A stretch of DNA of 58,155 nucleotides from Actinomycetes bacterium (GTDB taxonomy: Bacteria; Actinomycetota; Acidimicrobiia; Acidimicrobiales; Ilumatobacteraceae): contig BJFW01000003.1 in NCBI GenBank assembly GCA_014190095.1, forward strand, positions 1 through 58,155, written 5' to 3'. Of this stretch, positions 16,620-25,055 are shown one piece after another (position 1 is the first letter of the stretch; each line of letters begins with the position of its first letter). The notes below the pieces were generated by a model. It was not told the DNA's origin and did no database searches. It was given only the letters and a program-made list of their open reading frames with translations. The position numbers were made by a program, and so were the translations under genes.

Positions 16620-17534
16620 CTATTCGCAGCGGTTCACAACTGCTTGCATGTCTTCTGGAACAGGAGCCTCAAAGGTCATCTCTTCCCCTGTGGTCGGATG
16701 AGCAAAGCTGAGTTTTGCTGCATGCAACATTGGGCGTGGCGAAGACAATGAACTTCTTGCACCACCGTATGTCGAGTCGCCAACAACTGGATGCCCGATT
16801 GAATCGAGGTGCACGCGAATCTGATGGGTGCGTCCGGTTTCTAACTGACATTCGACGAGCGAGCACGGTTGAGGTTGTTCAAACTTTTTCAGCACGTCGT
16901 AATGAGTTCGCGCAAACTTTCCATCAATCACGACTGCCATTTTGGTCGGATCCCGCTGATCGCGACCGATCGGTGCATCAATAAGTCCAGTCGCAACTTC
17001 AGGATGCCCCCACACCAGCGCTACATACACGCGGGTTACATCGCGACGAGTAAGTGCATCAACGAGCGAATCATATGCAACTTGTGATCGAGCCACCACC
17101 ATCAAACCACTCGTACCAGCATCAAGTCGATGCACCACTCCCGGTCGCAGTTGATCTCCTACCAAAGCAACTTCTGGATACAGCGCCAAAATTCCATTCA
17201 CCAATGTTCCATTTGGATTTCCCGCGCCCGGATGCACCACTATTCCAGTCGCTTTGTTCACCACAATTACGTCGTCATCGGCATAGACCACATCCAACAC
17301 CACTGATGCATCGCCTTGGGGCAATTCCTTCTCAGGAATCATCGAGGTGTTGATGGCTACCTCTTGACCTTCTTTCACTTTCACCTTGCCGGCAACTCCG
17401 GCAACACCGTCTAGTGTGACCCCGCCTAACTCAATGAGCGTTGCAGTGCTGGCTCGACTGATGTCGGCAATTAGCGCAACCACGCGATCAAGACGCTGTT
17501 CGTGAAGTGCCGCTGGGATGGTTTCAATAAGCAC
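16620..17534 (-). CDS. rluD: RluA/RluD-family ribosomal large-subunit pseudouridine synthase
   Basis: 304 residues: an N-terminal S4-like RNA-binding domain (QRLDRVVALIADISRA) and the catalytic domain with HRLDAGTSGL, whose Asp attacks the target uridine. It isomerises uridines in rRNA (RluD type) although the target helix cannot be read from sequence. The GTG at 17532-17534 overlaps the lspA stop by one base (TAGTG); the longer frame would run into lspA. The lspA-rluD pairing is common. It ends 3 bp from the convergent Rrf2 gene. Confidence 0.9.
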   Translation of the reverse strand: MLIETIPAALHEQRLDRVVALIADISRASTATLIELGGVTLDGVAGVAGKVKVKEGQEVAINTSMIPEKELPQGDASVVLDVVYADDDVIVVNKATGIVVHPGAGNPNGTLVNGILALYPEVALVGDQLRPGVVHRLDAGTSGLMVVARSQVAYDSLVDALTRRDVTRVYVALVWGHPEVATGLIDAPIGRDQRDPTKMAVVIDGKFARTHYDVLKKFEQPQPCSLVECQLETGRTHQIRVHLDSIGHPVVGDSTYGGARSSLSSPRPMLHAAKLSFAHPTTGEEMTFEAPVPEDMQAVVNRCE

Positions 17535-18031
17535 TATTCGGAACCTTCTGATGTTTCTGGCTTTGTAGTGATCATGTTGTATGCCAAAGCGACTGCACCG
17601 CACACAATTCCGATGTCTGCCACATTGAATACTGGCCACCACTGAAGATCAATGAAATCAACGACAGCGCCACTCATGAATCCGTCGCCCCTAAACACAC
17701 GGTCTAGAACGTTCCCTGTTGCTCCCCCGATAATGCAGCCTGTCGCAACAAGCGAAAACAGATTGTTCTGCTTGCGCATGGTGAGTAACAAAACGCCAAT
17801 CACCACGATTGCAAGCATTCCAATAAAGGGACCAACGTCTGTGCCCGTAGAAAATGCCATGCCCTCGTTGTGTATTAGTGCAAAGTGCAGAGTCCAGATG
17901 ATGTGGATGTCACGTCCGTCAGACAATGCTGACACTGCCCAGCCCTTGGTGAGAATGTCAAGAACGAGAACCGCTAAAGCAGCACCTGCTCCAATCCAAC
18001 TCATGCGCACACGCGCAAATGCTGTGGTCAT
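17534..18031 (-). CDS. lspA: Lipoprotein signal peptidase (signal peptidase II)
   Basis: A 165-residue integral membrane aspartyl protease with four hydrophobic segments. The catalytic pair is D110 in GNVLDRVFRGDGF and D139 in FNVADIGI. It removes signal peptides of prolipoproteins such as the small lipoprotein at 46816-46962. The ATG at 18029-18031 overlaps the preceding stop (ATGA), while the longer open frame has no support. It lies in the ileS-dksA-like-lspA-rluD block common in actinobacteria. Confidence 0.93.
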   Translation of the reverse strand: MTTAFARVRMSWIGAGAALAVLVLDILTKGWAVSALSDGRDIHIIWTLHFALIHNEGMAFSTGTDVGPFIGMLAIVVIGVLLLTMRKQNNLFSLVATGCIIGGATGNVLDRVFRGDGFMSGAVVDFIDLQWWPVFNVADIGIVCGAVALAYNMITTKPETSEGSE

Positions 18032-19167
18032 CGACGACCGATGCCGCCAACCCGCTCCAACACCGACTCTGTTGTCCATGGAATCGCCTTCAAGCGTTCA
18101 CGTGGAATTGGCAATCCGCTATGCACGGAGTAGCCATATTCACCACTCCCAATACGAGCAAGCGCCGCATCAATCTCTTCCACTTCCTGGCGAGCCTGTG
18201 CCGACAACATGAGATCGCGTTCGCGCTCCACCACCATAGTGTCGCCTTCGCCACCCTCTTCGTCAAACTGCACATCACCCATTTCGACGTCTTCAATCAT
18301 GGCGTTGGCTTCATCTTCCAAACGCAAGGCCTGCTTGGTAAGTAGCGCACGTTTTTCCAACAATGCTTCGCGCTGACCAGTGAGGAACTTCAGGTCGAAT
18401 TCCTTCGTCGCCTGAATGCCATCTTGGAATTCGGTCTTGATTATCACCGGGCGTGGTGGTGGCTCAGGTTTGCGCTTTGCTCGCAGTGCAGCCTCTCGAG
18501 CGGCTTCCTTTTCTGCAATTGCCGCTAAACGTGCTGCTTCCTTCGCTTCACGTTGCGCTTGCTTTTCCTTCTCTTCAGCTTCACGTCGCGCTTGCTTTTC
18601 TGCTGCAAGCCTGGCTTTCTCTTTTGCTTTTTCTTTGTCGGCAAGAGCTTTGGCTTTTGCTTTCTCCGCAAGTTCTTTCTTTTTTGCGGCAGCGAGTCGC
18701 TTCTTTTCCATTTCGCGCTCACGCAATTGCTTTTTGCGCAAAGCTTCCGCTGCCTTTTTTGCATCTGCCTTCTTCTTCGCTTCTGCCTTCTTTAGAGCTT
18801 CAATCTTTTTCTTTGCTGCTGCCTTTTTCGCTAGCTCTGCCTTTTTACGATCAGCGGCCTTCTTCGCTTCGATCTTCTTCTTCGCTGCTGCCTTTTTCGC
18901 TAGCTCTGCCCTTTTACGATCAGCGGCCTTCTTCGCTTCGATCTTCTTCTTTGCTGCTGCCTTTTTCGCTAGCTCTGCCTTTTTCTTCGCAGCTGCCTTT
19001 TTCGCTAACTCTGCCTTTTTCTTTGCCGCCGCCTTCTTGGCTAGCTCGGCCTTCTTTTTGGCTGCCGCAGCTTTTTTCACTATGGGTTTTTTCTTGGACG
19101 CAGGCTTCTTCTTGGACGCAGGCTTCTTCTTGGAAACTGGCTTCTTCTTGGTTGGTTTTGATGGCAT
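18028..19167 (-). CDS. DksA/TraR-like protein with long Lys/Ala-rich N-terminal arm, zinc cysteines lost
   Basis: The 379-residue protein starts at an ATG with a strong GGGAGG site. Residues 1 to about 245 are almost entirely Lys, Ala, Glu and Arg, built from tandem 23- and 12-residue units such as AAAKKKIEAKKAADRKRAELAKK, and resemble histone-H1-like or HU tails. The last 130 residues are the DksA/TraR coiled coil and globular end (IGSGEYGYSVHSGLPIPRERL). Where the family has CxxC the protein reads SVHS, and the second Cys pair is absent. It lies at the usual traR position between ileS and lspA. Role in nucleoid or polymerase binding is inference. Confidence 0.8.
   Translation of the reverse strand: MPSKPTKKKPVSKKKPASKKKPASKKKPIVKKAAAAKKKAELAKKAAAKKKAELAKKAAAKKKAELAKKAAAKKKIEAKKAADRKRAELAKKAAAKKKIEAKKAADRKKAELAKKAAAKKKIEALKKAEAKKKADAKKAAEALRKKQLREREMEKKRLAAAKKKELAEKAKAKALADKEKAKEKARLAAEKQARREAEEKEKQAQREAKEAARLAAIAEKEAAREAALRAKRKPEPPPRPVIIKTEFQDGIQATKEFDLKFLTGQREALLEKRALLTKQALRLEDEANAMIEDVEMGDVQFDEEGGEGDTMVVERERDLMLSAQARQEVEEIDAALARIGSGEYGYSVHSGLPIPRERLKAIPWTTESVLERVGGIGRR
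18815..19060 (-). repeat. In-frame tandem repeats (69 bp and 36 bp units) in the Lys/Ala-rich arm
   Basis: Copies begin at 18815, 18884 and 18953, a period of 69 bp (23 codons); the first two are nearly identical in DNA. From 18953 the unit shortens to 36 bp (12 codons; 18953, 18989, 19025). Nucleotide identity beyond what the protein needs suggests recent duplication, so copy number may vary between strains. Confidence 0.85.
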
Positions 19168-19190
19168 AACTACCTCCCTAACTTGGCGCT

Positions 19191-22100
19191 TTACCGTAGT
19201 CGTTCCACGGCAACATAAATGGGAGTCCCATCCAGATCCGTGGTCCGCAACGCGTCCGTATTGTAGGACAGTCGCTCGGCAAGAGTTTCTGCACATATGT
19301 AGTCAATGAAGGGGGCTACCTGCTGGGTAACTTCATCGGGTAGACCGAGAATCAAATGAATCCGATCGGACACCCCAAGGTCAACCTCACGGCGTGTTTG
19401 CTGCACAATTCGCACGATGTCGCGCGCAGTTCCCTCCGCTAGGAGTTCTGGTGTGAGTGCTATGTCAAGCAGCACTACCCCCTCGCCATCTGGAAGAGCT
19501 GAACTTGCAGTCGTTTCAGCATCACCAACTGCAGCCAATAACTTCAGCTGAAATTCGTGAGGCTGAAGTTCGTAACCGCCAGCAACCACCACATCGCCCT
19601 GTTGCTTCCAGTCACCCTTTTTCACTGCGCCGATCACTTTTTGAGTATCGCTACCGAGGCGCGGACCAAGGGCTGCTGGAACAACCTGCAATTCATGTCG
19701 CGCAACTCCAGCAACATCGGCGGTCAACTTCACTTCACGTACGTTCACCTCTTCAGTGATGATTGACACGAATGGTTGGAGCCCAAGTGCCAACGGTGAA
19801 GCAACGGTAAGACTGGCAAGTGGAAGACGAACGCGGCGAGCATGCGACTTACGAAGCGACAGAGTTGTTGAACACACATCGCGAACTTGGTCCATCACGA
19901 TTACCAATTCCTTGTCAACAGGAATGTCTGCTGCAACCGGCCACTCGGTGAGATGCACGCTGCGGTTGCCCGTCAGACCGATGTACACCTGCTCAGTGAT
20001 CAATGGCAACAATGGTGCTGCTACACGAGTCAGAACATCAAGAACAGTATGCAATGTGTTGATCGCCTGTTGATCGCCAGACCAAAAACGATTGCGACTA
20101 CGGCGAATGTACCAATTTGTCAGTACATCGAGGAACGTGCGAACTTGCTGACACGCATTGAACAAATCATATGCGTCCATACTCACCGTGGTGTCGTTTA
20201 CCAGGTGATGCAACTTCGAGAATATGTAGGTGTCCAACACATTTTCGGACGAGAAGTCAACCTTGCCAGACTTGTCTTCGGCGTTTGCGTACAGCGACAA
20301 GAAATACCAGCTGTTCCACAACGGCAACATCACTTGACGCACCGTGTCGCGAATACCCTCTTCGGTCACTGCAAAGTCTGAACCACGCAAAATTGACGAG
20401 GAGAGCAAATACCAACGCATCGCATCTGCGCCGTAATTATCAAATACTCCCATCGGGTCTGGATAGTTGCGAAGACTCTTTGACATCTTTTGACCATCAG
20501 CGCCGAGCACAATGCCGTGACTCACACAAGTTGAAAATGCTGGACGATCAAATAGCGCCGTAGCCAGCACGTGCAAGGTGTAGAACCATCCTCGCGTTTG
20601 ACCAATGTATTCAACAATGAAATCGCCCGGATTGTGCTGTTCGAACCATTCTTGATTTTCGAATGGGTAGTGAACTTGCGCAAACGGCATTGATCCGCTT
20701 TCAAACCAGCAATCCAAAACCTCTGGTACTCGACGCATCATGGACTTACCCGATGGGTCATCGGGGTTTGGACGCACCAAGTCATCAACTACCGGGCGAT
20801 GTAATTCAGTGACTCGTACACCGAAGTCGCGCTCGAGGTCTGCAACGCTTCCATATACATCGATACGTGGAAACTCTGGATTATCACTGCGCCACACTGG
20901 AATTGGTGAGCCCCAGAAGCGATTGCGACTGATGTTCCAATCACGTGCGTTTTCTAGCCACTTTCCAAAGCTTCCATCTTTGAGGTGTTCAGGCACCCAG
21001 CGAATTTCTTGGTTCAACGCCACCATGCGATCCTTTACCGCTGTCACATTGACGAACCATGAACTCAATGCCATGTAGATGAGTGGCTTACCCGTGCGCC
21101 AACAATGCGGGTAAGAGTGATCGTAGGTTTCGTGACGTAGCACTACTCCACGCTCTTTGAGCGCACGAATAATAAGTGGGTTCGCTTCGAACACCTGAAG
21201 ACCCGCATAATCGGGAACTTCTTGGGTGAATTCGCCTCGGCTATTCACTGGCACGACGAGTTCAATGCCGTTCTCTTTGCACACCTGATAGTCGTCTTCA
21301 CCAAAACCCGGCGCCATATGCACAACACCAGTTCCGTCTTCGGTGGTTACAAACTCGCCTCCAAACACACGGAATGCACCTGGTCGACCGGCGAAATACG
21401 GGAAGAGTGGTGTGTAACTCTGACCAACTAATTCTGATCCACGAACAGTTCCCAGCACCTCTGCCCCATCTAGTTCTTTCGCGTAGGCAGACAAACGCGC
21501 TTCAGCCAGCACATACACCTTGTCGTTGTGCCGCATACGCACGTAATCAACTTCTGGAGCAACCGCCAATGCAAGATTGCTCGGCAGTGTCCAAGGCGTG
21601 GTCGTCCATGCCAATAGGTTGTCGCCCGACTCCAAAACAAAGGCAACGGTGAGCGCTGGGTCTTGCACCATTTTGTAGGCGTCGTCCATGCGCGTTTCGG
21701 TATTCGAAAGCGGAGTTTCGAGAGCCCATGAATACGGCAACACGCGAAAACCCTCGTAAATCAGGCCCTTGTCCCATAGTGCCTTAAACGCCCACATGAC
21801 ACTTTCCATATACGGTGTGTCGAGAGTTTTGTAGTCGTTGGCAAAGTCAACCCAACGGGCTTGACGCGTGACGTATCGCTCCCAATCAGCCGTGTACTGC
21901 AACACTGAAACCTTGCAATATTCATTGAACTTGTCTATGCCGTAGTCGGTAATAGCTTGCGTCCCAGAAATACCGAGTTGACGTTCTGCTTCAGCCTCTG
22001 CTGGCAAACCGTGACAGTCCCATCCGAAGCGACGCTCTACTCGCTTACCGCGCATGGTCTGATAGCGAGGTACAGCGTCCTTGACGAATCCAGTAAGCAA

Positions 22101-22289
22101 GTGCCCGTAGTGCGGAAGACCGTTTGCAAATGGCGGCCCGTCGTAAAACACAAACTCGTTTGAAGCATCGCCTGTTGCGGAGTGTTGCTCAACCGAGGCA
22201 GCAAAGGTGTTGTCCTGTTGCCAAAACTTCAGCGTTTCAGCTTCAATTGCCGGAAAGTTTGGCTGCGGATCAACTTGTGGATACGTCAC
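19191..22289 (-). CDS. ileS: Isoleucyl-tRNA synthetase
   Basis: The 1032-residue class I enzyme has the HIGH-type motif HYGHLL in [14 protein letters not shown], a CP1 editing domain, the KMSKS motif in [14 protein letters not shown] and a long C-terminal region, matching the long eukaryote-like (type 2) IleS of actinobacteria. The GTG start follows a TACACT box by 8 nt without a ribosome site. Only 42 nt separate it from yggT, so there is no T-box leader. In many actinobacteria divIVA lies between yggT and ileS; here it does not. Confidence 0.96.
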   Translation of the reverse strand: MTYPQVDPQPNFPAIEAETLKFWQQDNTFAASVEQHSATGDASNEFVFYDGPPFANGLPHYGHLLTGFVKDAVPRYQTMRGKRVERRFGWDCHGLPAEAEAERQLGISGTQAITDYGIDKFNEYCKVSVLQYTADWERYVTRQARWVDFANDYKTLDTPYMESVMWAFKALWDKGLIYEGFRVLPYSWALETPLSNTETRMDDAYKMVQDPALTVAFVLESGDNLLAWTTTPWTLPSNLALAVAPEVDYVRMRHNDKVYVLAEARLSAYAKELDGAEVLGTVRGSELVGQSYTPLFPYFAGRPGAFRVFGGEFVTTEDGTGVVHMAPGFGEDDYQVCKENGIELVVPVNSRGEFTQEVPDYAGLQVFEANPLIIRALKERGVVLRHETYDHSYPHCWRTGKPLIYMALSSWFVNVTAVKDRMVALNQEIRWVPEHLKDGSFGKWLENARDWNISRNRFWGSPIPVWRSDNPEFPRIDVYGSVADLERDFGVRVTELHRPVVDDLVRPNPDDPSGKSMMRRVPEVLDCWFESGSMPFAQVHYPFENQEWFEQHNPGDFIVEYIGQTRGWFYTLHVLATALFDRPAFSTCVSHGIVLGADGQKMSKSLRNYPDPMGVFDNYGADAMRWYLLSSSILRGSDFAVTEEGIRDTVRQVMLPLWNSWYFLSLYANAEDKSGKVDFSSENVLDTYIFSKLHHLVNDTTVSMDAYDLFNACQQVRTFLDVLTNWYIRRSRNRFWSGDQQAINTLHTVLDVLTRVAAPLLPLITEQVYIGLTGNRSVHLTEWPVAADIPVDKELVIVMDQVRDVCSTTLSLRKSHARRVRLPLASLTVASPLALGLQPFVSIITEEVNVREVKLTADVAGVARHELQVVPAALGPRLGSDTQKVIGAVKKGDWKQQGDVVVAGGYELQPHEFQLKLLAAVGDAETTASSALPDGEGVVLLDIALTPELLAEGTARDIVRIVQQTRREVDLGVSDRIHLILGLPDEVTQQVAPFIDYICAETLAERLSYNTDALRTTDLDGTPIYVAVERLR

Positions 22290-22297
22290 GGTGCGTA

Positions 22298-22303
22298 AGT
22301 GTA
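22298..22303 (-). promoter_or_regulatory. -10 box of ileS (TACACT), leaderless or near-leaderless
   Basis: On the minus strand TACACT is followed by 8 nt and then the GTG of ileS at 22287-22289. No Shine-Dalgarno sequence is present. This gives ileS its own promoter, separate from the division cluster. Confidence 0.45.
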
Positions 22304-22331
22304 TGACTTCGTTACTCTCGGTTCATTGCTA

Positions 22332-22571
22332 TCAGCAAATAACGCTTTGCAGAATCGAAAGTCCGATCACCACAACGATCGGCGACAAATCAAGCGGCCC
22401 CACGAGAGGAAGTGCACGCTGAACCGGCAATAACACCGGATCGGTGATTTGGTAAATGATTCGCGATATCTGCCCGAAAACGCCATTTGGGTTTGCTGGA
22501 AACCAGGACAAAATAACGCGCGCGTACACCATGAAGATAAAAATCCCGAGTGCACCGCAGACGATGAACAC
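22332..22571 (-). CDS. yggT: YggT-family membrane protein
   Basis: This 79-residue protein has two membrane helices, the first beginning VFIVCGALGIFIFMVYARVIL and the second near the C-terminus, with the family SWFPANP and ITDPVLLPVQ loop. YggT proteins accompany sepF in Gram-positive division clusters; their activity is not well defined. The GTG at 22569-22571 lies 1 nt after the sepF stop. The longer open frame would extend through sepF and is not used. Confidence 0.85.
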   Translation of the reverse strand: MFIVCGALGIFIFMVYARVILSWFPANPNGVFGQISRIIYQITDPVLLPVQRALPLVGPLDLSPIVVVIGLSILQSVIC

Positions 22572-22572
22572 G

Positions 22573-23127
22573 TCAGCCGCGCGGTGAACTTGCGCCGAAT
22601 GGCTTAATGAGGAACACACCTGGAGACACTTTTTCCATGGTGCCCTGCATTCCATAAATCAAACCGCTGGTGAAGTCAAGTAAGCGTCGTGCGACTTCGC
22701 TATCAGCCGAACCGATATTCAACAGCACAGAGTTCCCATTCTTAAACAAATCAGCAACTTCTTTTGCTTGGTCGTAGCGAGTTGGACGCACTTCAACCGG
22801 TTGTGCAGAGTTAGCAGAGAGCGGACGAACTGTTGGCTGAGCACGTTGTCCACTCATTGACGGACGAACCTGCACGCTGGAGTCATCGCGCTGCTGTGGC
22901 GCGCGGGTATTCACACCACGTGGTGCGCGAGGCGCTCGCTGGTCGACCATGTCGTCTTCGTACTCTTCGTAGTCGTCGTACTCTTCAATTTGGCGAGCCA
23001 TGCGTCCGCGCGGCTCTGGGCGGCGGCGCGGCAGCGGGCGTTCAACCGCAACCGAAGCGTCATAGTCGTCGTATGCGTCATCTGGACCAAGACCCAGGTA
23101 ATCCATGGCTCGTCTAAACATTGACAT
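22573..23127 (-). CDS. sepF: Cell division protein SepF
   Basis: About 184 residues: an N-terminal amphipathic membrane anchor (MSMFRRAMDYLGLG), a charged Arg/Pro/Asp-rich linker of about 80 residues, and the C-terminal SepF domain with EVRPTRYDQAKEVADLF, GNSVLLNIG and the FLIKP end. SepF anchors FtsZ to the membrane in bacteria without FtsA, which fits the absence of ftsA here. It lies 20 nt after yggS. The open frame extends further upstream without homology. Confidence 0.92.
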   Translation of the reverse strand: MSMFRRAMDYLGLGPDDAYDDYDASVAVERPLPRRRPEPRGRMARQIEEYDDYEEYEDDMVDQRAPRAPRGVNTRAPQQRDDSSVQVRPSMSGQRAQPTVRPLSANSAQPVEVRPTRYDQAKEVADLFKNGNSVLLNIGSADSEVARRLLDFTSGLIYGMQGTMEKVSPGVFLIKPFGASSPRG

Positions 23128-23147
23128 CAACGCAAGGTTACAACAAG

Positions 23148-23807
23148 TTACCTCGGCAGTGATGGACGGTTGCCAAACAGGGCCGACCCCACGCGAACCA
23201 TGGTGCTTCCTTCCTCGACCGCAATTTCGAGATCGCCAGTCATGCCCATGCTGCACTGTCGCAATCCGTGTTCATTGACCAACGCGCGAAGCGCACGAAA
23301 TGTGCTGCGGGTCTCGATGGGGTCTTCATTTGTCGGCCCAACTGCCATGAGTCCCAAAACGTCAATTCCCAAGTCCTGCGCAGCACCGATCAGTTGCCCC
23401 ACCTCTGAGGGCAAGCACCCTCCTTTACCCACTTCACTCGTCACGTTTACCTGAAGTAACACCTGTGCCGATTGCGGCGAGCGCTTGGCAATTTCCTTGA
23501 GGAGCAAAAGTCGGTCAACGGACTGCCAAACATCGACAATTCCGACCAATTGCCTGATTTTGTTTGACTGCAGTTGCCCGATGAAATGGACCGGTAATCG
23601 ATCGGACAATGACACCTCAGATGCTTTCGCGACGACCTCTTGGGCATAGTTTTCGCCAACCGCGTCACAACCGGCAACCTGGGCAAATCGCCAAGCCTCA
23701 GGGCCAAATGATTTTGTCACTCCAACGAGTGCAACACCGACTCCACCAGCGCTCGCTATACGTTTGCGCACGGAAGCAACAGCTTCACTAACGCTGCGTT
23801 GGTCCAA
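23148..23807 (-). CDS. yggS: YggS/PLPBP-family pyridoxal-phosphate homeostasis protein
   Basis: This 219-residue alanine-racemase-fold protein has the PLP lysine in ALVGVTKSFG and the family blocks GENYAQE, FIGQLQSNKI and LMAVGP and GMTGDLEIAV. Members bind PLP and influence amino-acid and vitamin B6 balance without a known catalytic reaction. It starts 8 nt after ftsZ, as in many actinobacteria, though pgeF, which often lies between the two, is absent. Confidence 0.9.
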   Translation of the reverse strand: MDQRSVSEAVASVRKRIASAGGVGVALVGVTKSFGPEAWRFAQVAGCDAVGENYAQEVVAKASEVSLSDRLPVHFIGQLQSNKIRQLVGIVDVWQSVDRLLLLKEIAKRSPQSAQVLLQVNVTSEVGKGGCLPSEVGQLIGAAQDLGIDVLGLMAVGPTNEDPIETRSTFRALRALVNEHGLRQCSMGMTGDLEIAVEEGSTMVRVGSALFGNRPSLPR

Positions 23808-23815
23808 CGTGAGAA

Positions 23816-24919
23816 TTACTTCAGGAACGAAGGAACGTCAAGTCCGTCATCGTCGTCGCGCAGTGGATCTTCACCAGCGCCGAACAATTCCTTCAAACGA
23901 CTTCCACGCTGTTCTGGAATGCGACCAGTATCAACCGAGCGTGATTCACGCTGACGCGAACTGGTGTTGTCAACACGATCAAAGCCGGCGGCGATCACCG
24001 TGATCTTTACTTCATCATCAAGTTCGTCGTCAATAACCGAACCAAAGATGATGTTTGCATCAGGGTGAGCAACTGCATGAATGATTTCAGAGGCGGTGTT
24101 CACTTCGAACAATCCGAGGTCTGAAGGACCAGCAATGTTCAACAGAATTCCGCGGGCACCTTCAACTGAGGACTCAAGCAGCGGTGAGTTGATGGCGGCG
24201 TTCGCTGCAACTGTTGCGCGATTGTCTCCAGTTCCTCGACCGATTCCCATCAGTGAAGTTCCTGCGTTCTTCAAAATCATCTTCACGTCAGCAAAGTCGG
24301 TGTTAATCAGGCCAGGAGTCATGATCAACCCGGTGATCCCCACTACTCCGTCCAACAACACCTGGTCTGCTGATGCAAATGCAGCCAACAAGCTGGTCTT
24401 GTCACTTGAGATGGCGAGCAAGCGCTCGTTTGGAATGACAATAAGCGTGTCAACTTTTTCGCGAAGTTTTGAAATTCCTGCTTCCGCCTGCAATGCACGA
24501 CGACGACCTTCGAAATTAAACGGTCGTGTCACGATGCCAACAGTGAGTGCACCTGCTGCGCGTGAGATTTCTGCGATAACTGGAGCTGCGCCAGTTCCTG
24601 TTCCGCCACCTTCGCCTGCGGTGATGAACACCATGTCGGCACCAGCAACGAGTTCTTCGATCTCTGCGCGACTCGACTCCGCTGCTTCACGACCAACTTC
24701 AGGATCGCTACCTGCACCAAGACCACGAGTGAACTCACGACCAATATCGATCTTCACTTCTGCGTCGCTCATCATGAGCGCCTGCGCATCGGTGTTTATG
24801 GCAATGAACTCAACACCTTTCATTCCAGAGTCAATCATGCGCTGCACAGCATTAATGCCGCCGCCGCCCACGCCAATCACCTTGATTACTGCAAGAAAGT
24901 TGTGCGGTGCTCCAGCCAT
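23816..24919 (-). CDS. ftsZ: Cell division protein FtsZ
   Basis: A 367-residue tubulin-like GTPase: [10 protein letters not shown] at the nucleotide site, the tubulin signature [11 protein letters not shown]7 loop region and a C-terminal peptide [11 protein letters not shown] that binds SepF. It forms the Z ring. Two ATGs are possible. GGAGG lies 1 nt before the first (24926-24928), which is too close, and 10 nt before the second (24917-24919), which gives [12 protein letters not shown] use the second. It has a 136-bp upstream gap after the murB-ftsQ fusion. Confidence 0.96.
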   Translation of the reverse strand: MAGAPHNFLAVIKVIGVGGGGINAVQRMIDSGMKGVEFIAINTDAQALMMSDAEVKIDIGREFTRGLGAGSDPEVGREAAESSRAEIEELVAGADMVFITAGEGGGTGTGAAPVIAEISRAAGALTVGIVTRPFNFEGRRRALQAEAGISKLREKVDTLIVIPNERLLAISSDKTSLLAAFASADQVLLDGVVGITGLIMTPGLINTDFADVKMILKNAGTSLMGIGRGTGDNRATVAANAAINSPLLESSVEGARGILLNIAGPSDLGLFEVNTASEIIHAVAHPDANIIFGSVIDDELDDEVKITVIAAGFDRVDNTSSRQRESRSVDTGRIPEQRGSRLKELFGAGEDPLRDDDDGLDVPSFLK

Positions 24920-25055
24920 AATGTTCATGCCTCCGTTAGCGATTACTCGATTTATTCAATTTATGAGATCTATGTGAAACGCCTGTAATGACGTCGCTCA
25001 CGAGGCTAGTTGACCAAGAAGGCTTGCATTGGAAGCCTCAAATATTGGGTTGCAA
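24920..25055 (-). promoter_or_regulatory. Leader of ftsZ with possible promoter and small hairpin
   Basis: This is the only sizeable gap inside the mur/fts run. On the minus strand it holds a TAAATT box (24963-24958) about 40 nt before the ftsZ start, and a GGAGG ribosome site. Nearer the ftsQ end is an inverted repeat, AGGCTT at 25020-25025 with AAGCCT at 25033-25038. A separate ftsZ promoter is common in actinobacteria. No -35 match or U-run is evident. Confidence 0.35.

Noticed and set aside
18416-19309. Long plus-strand frames (about 238-298 codons) opposite the Lys/Ala-rich arm
   Set aside because: They are antisense shadows of a low-complexity Lys/Ala coding region (giving Phe/Ser/Ala-rich products) with no start signal or family resemblance.
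22290-22331. T-box riboswitch upstream of ileS
   Set aside because: Actinobacterial ileS often has a translational T-box, but only 42 nt are available and they hold a promoter box directly before the start codon.
24081-24977. 298-codon plus-strand frame opposite ftsZ
   Set aside because: ftsZ is certain on the minus strand; the antisense product is Ser/Ala/Ile-rich without domains.
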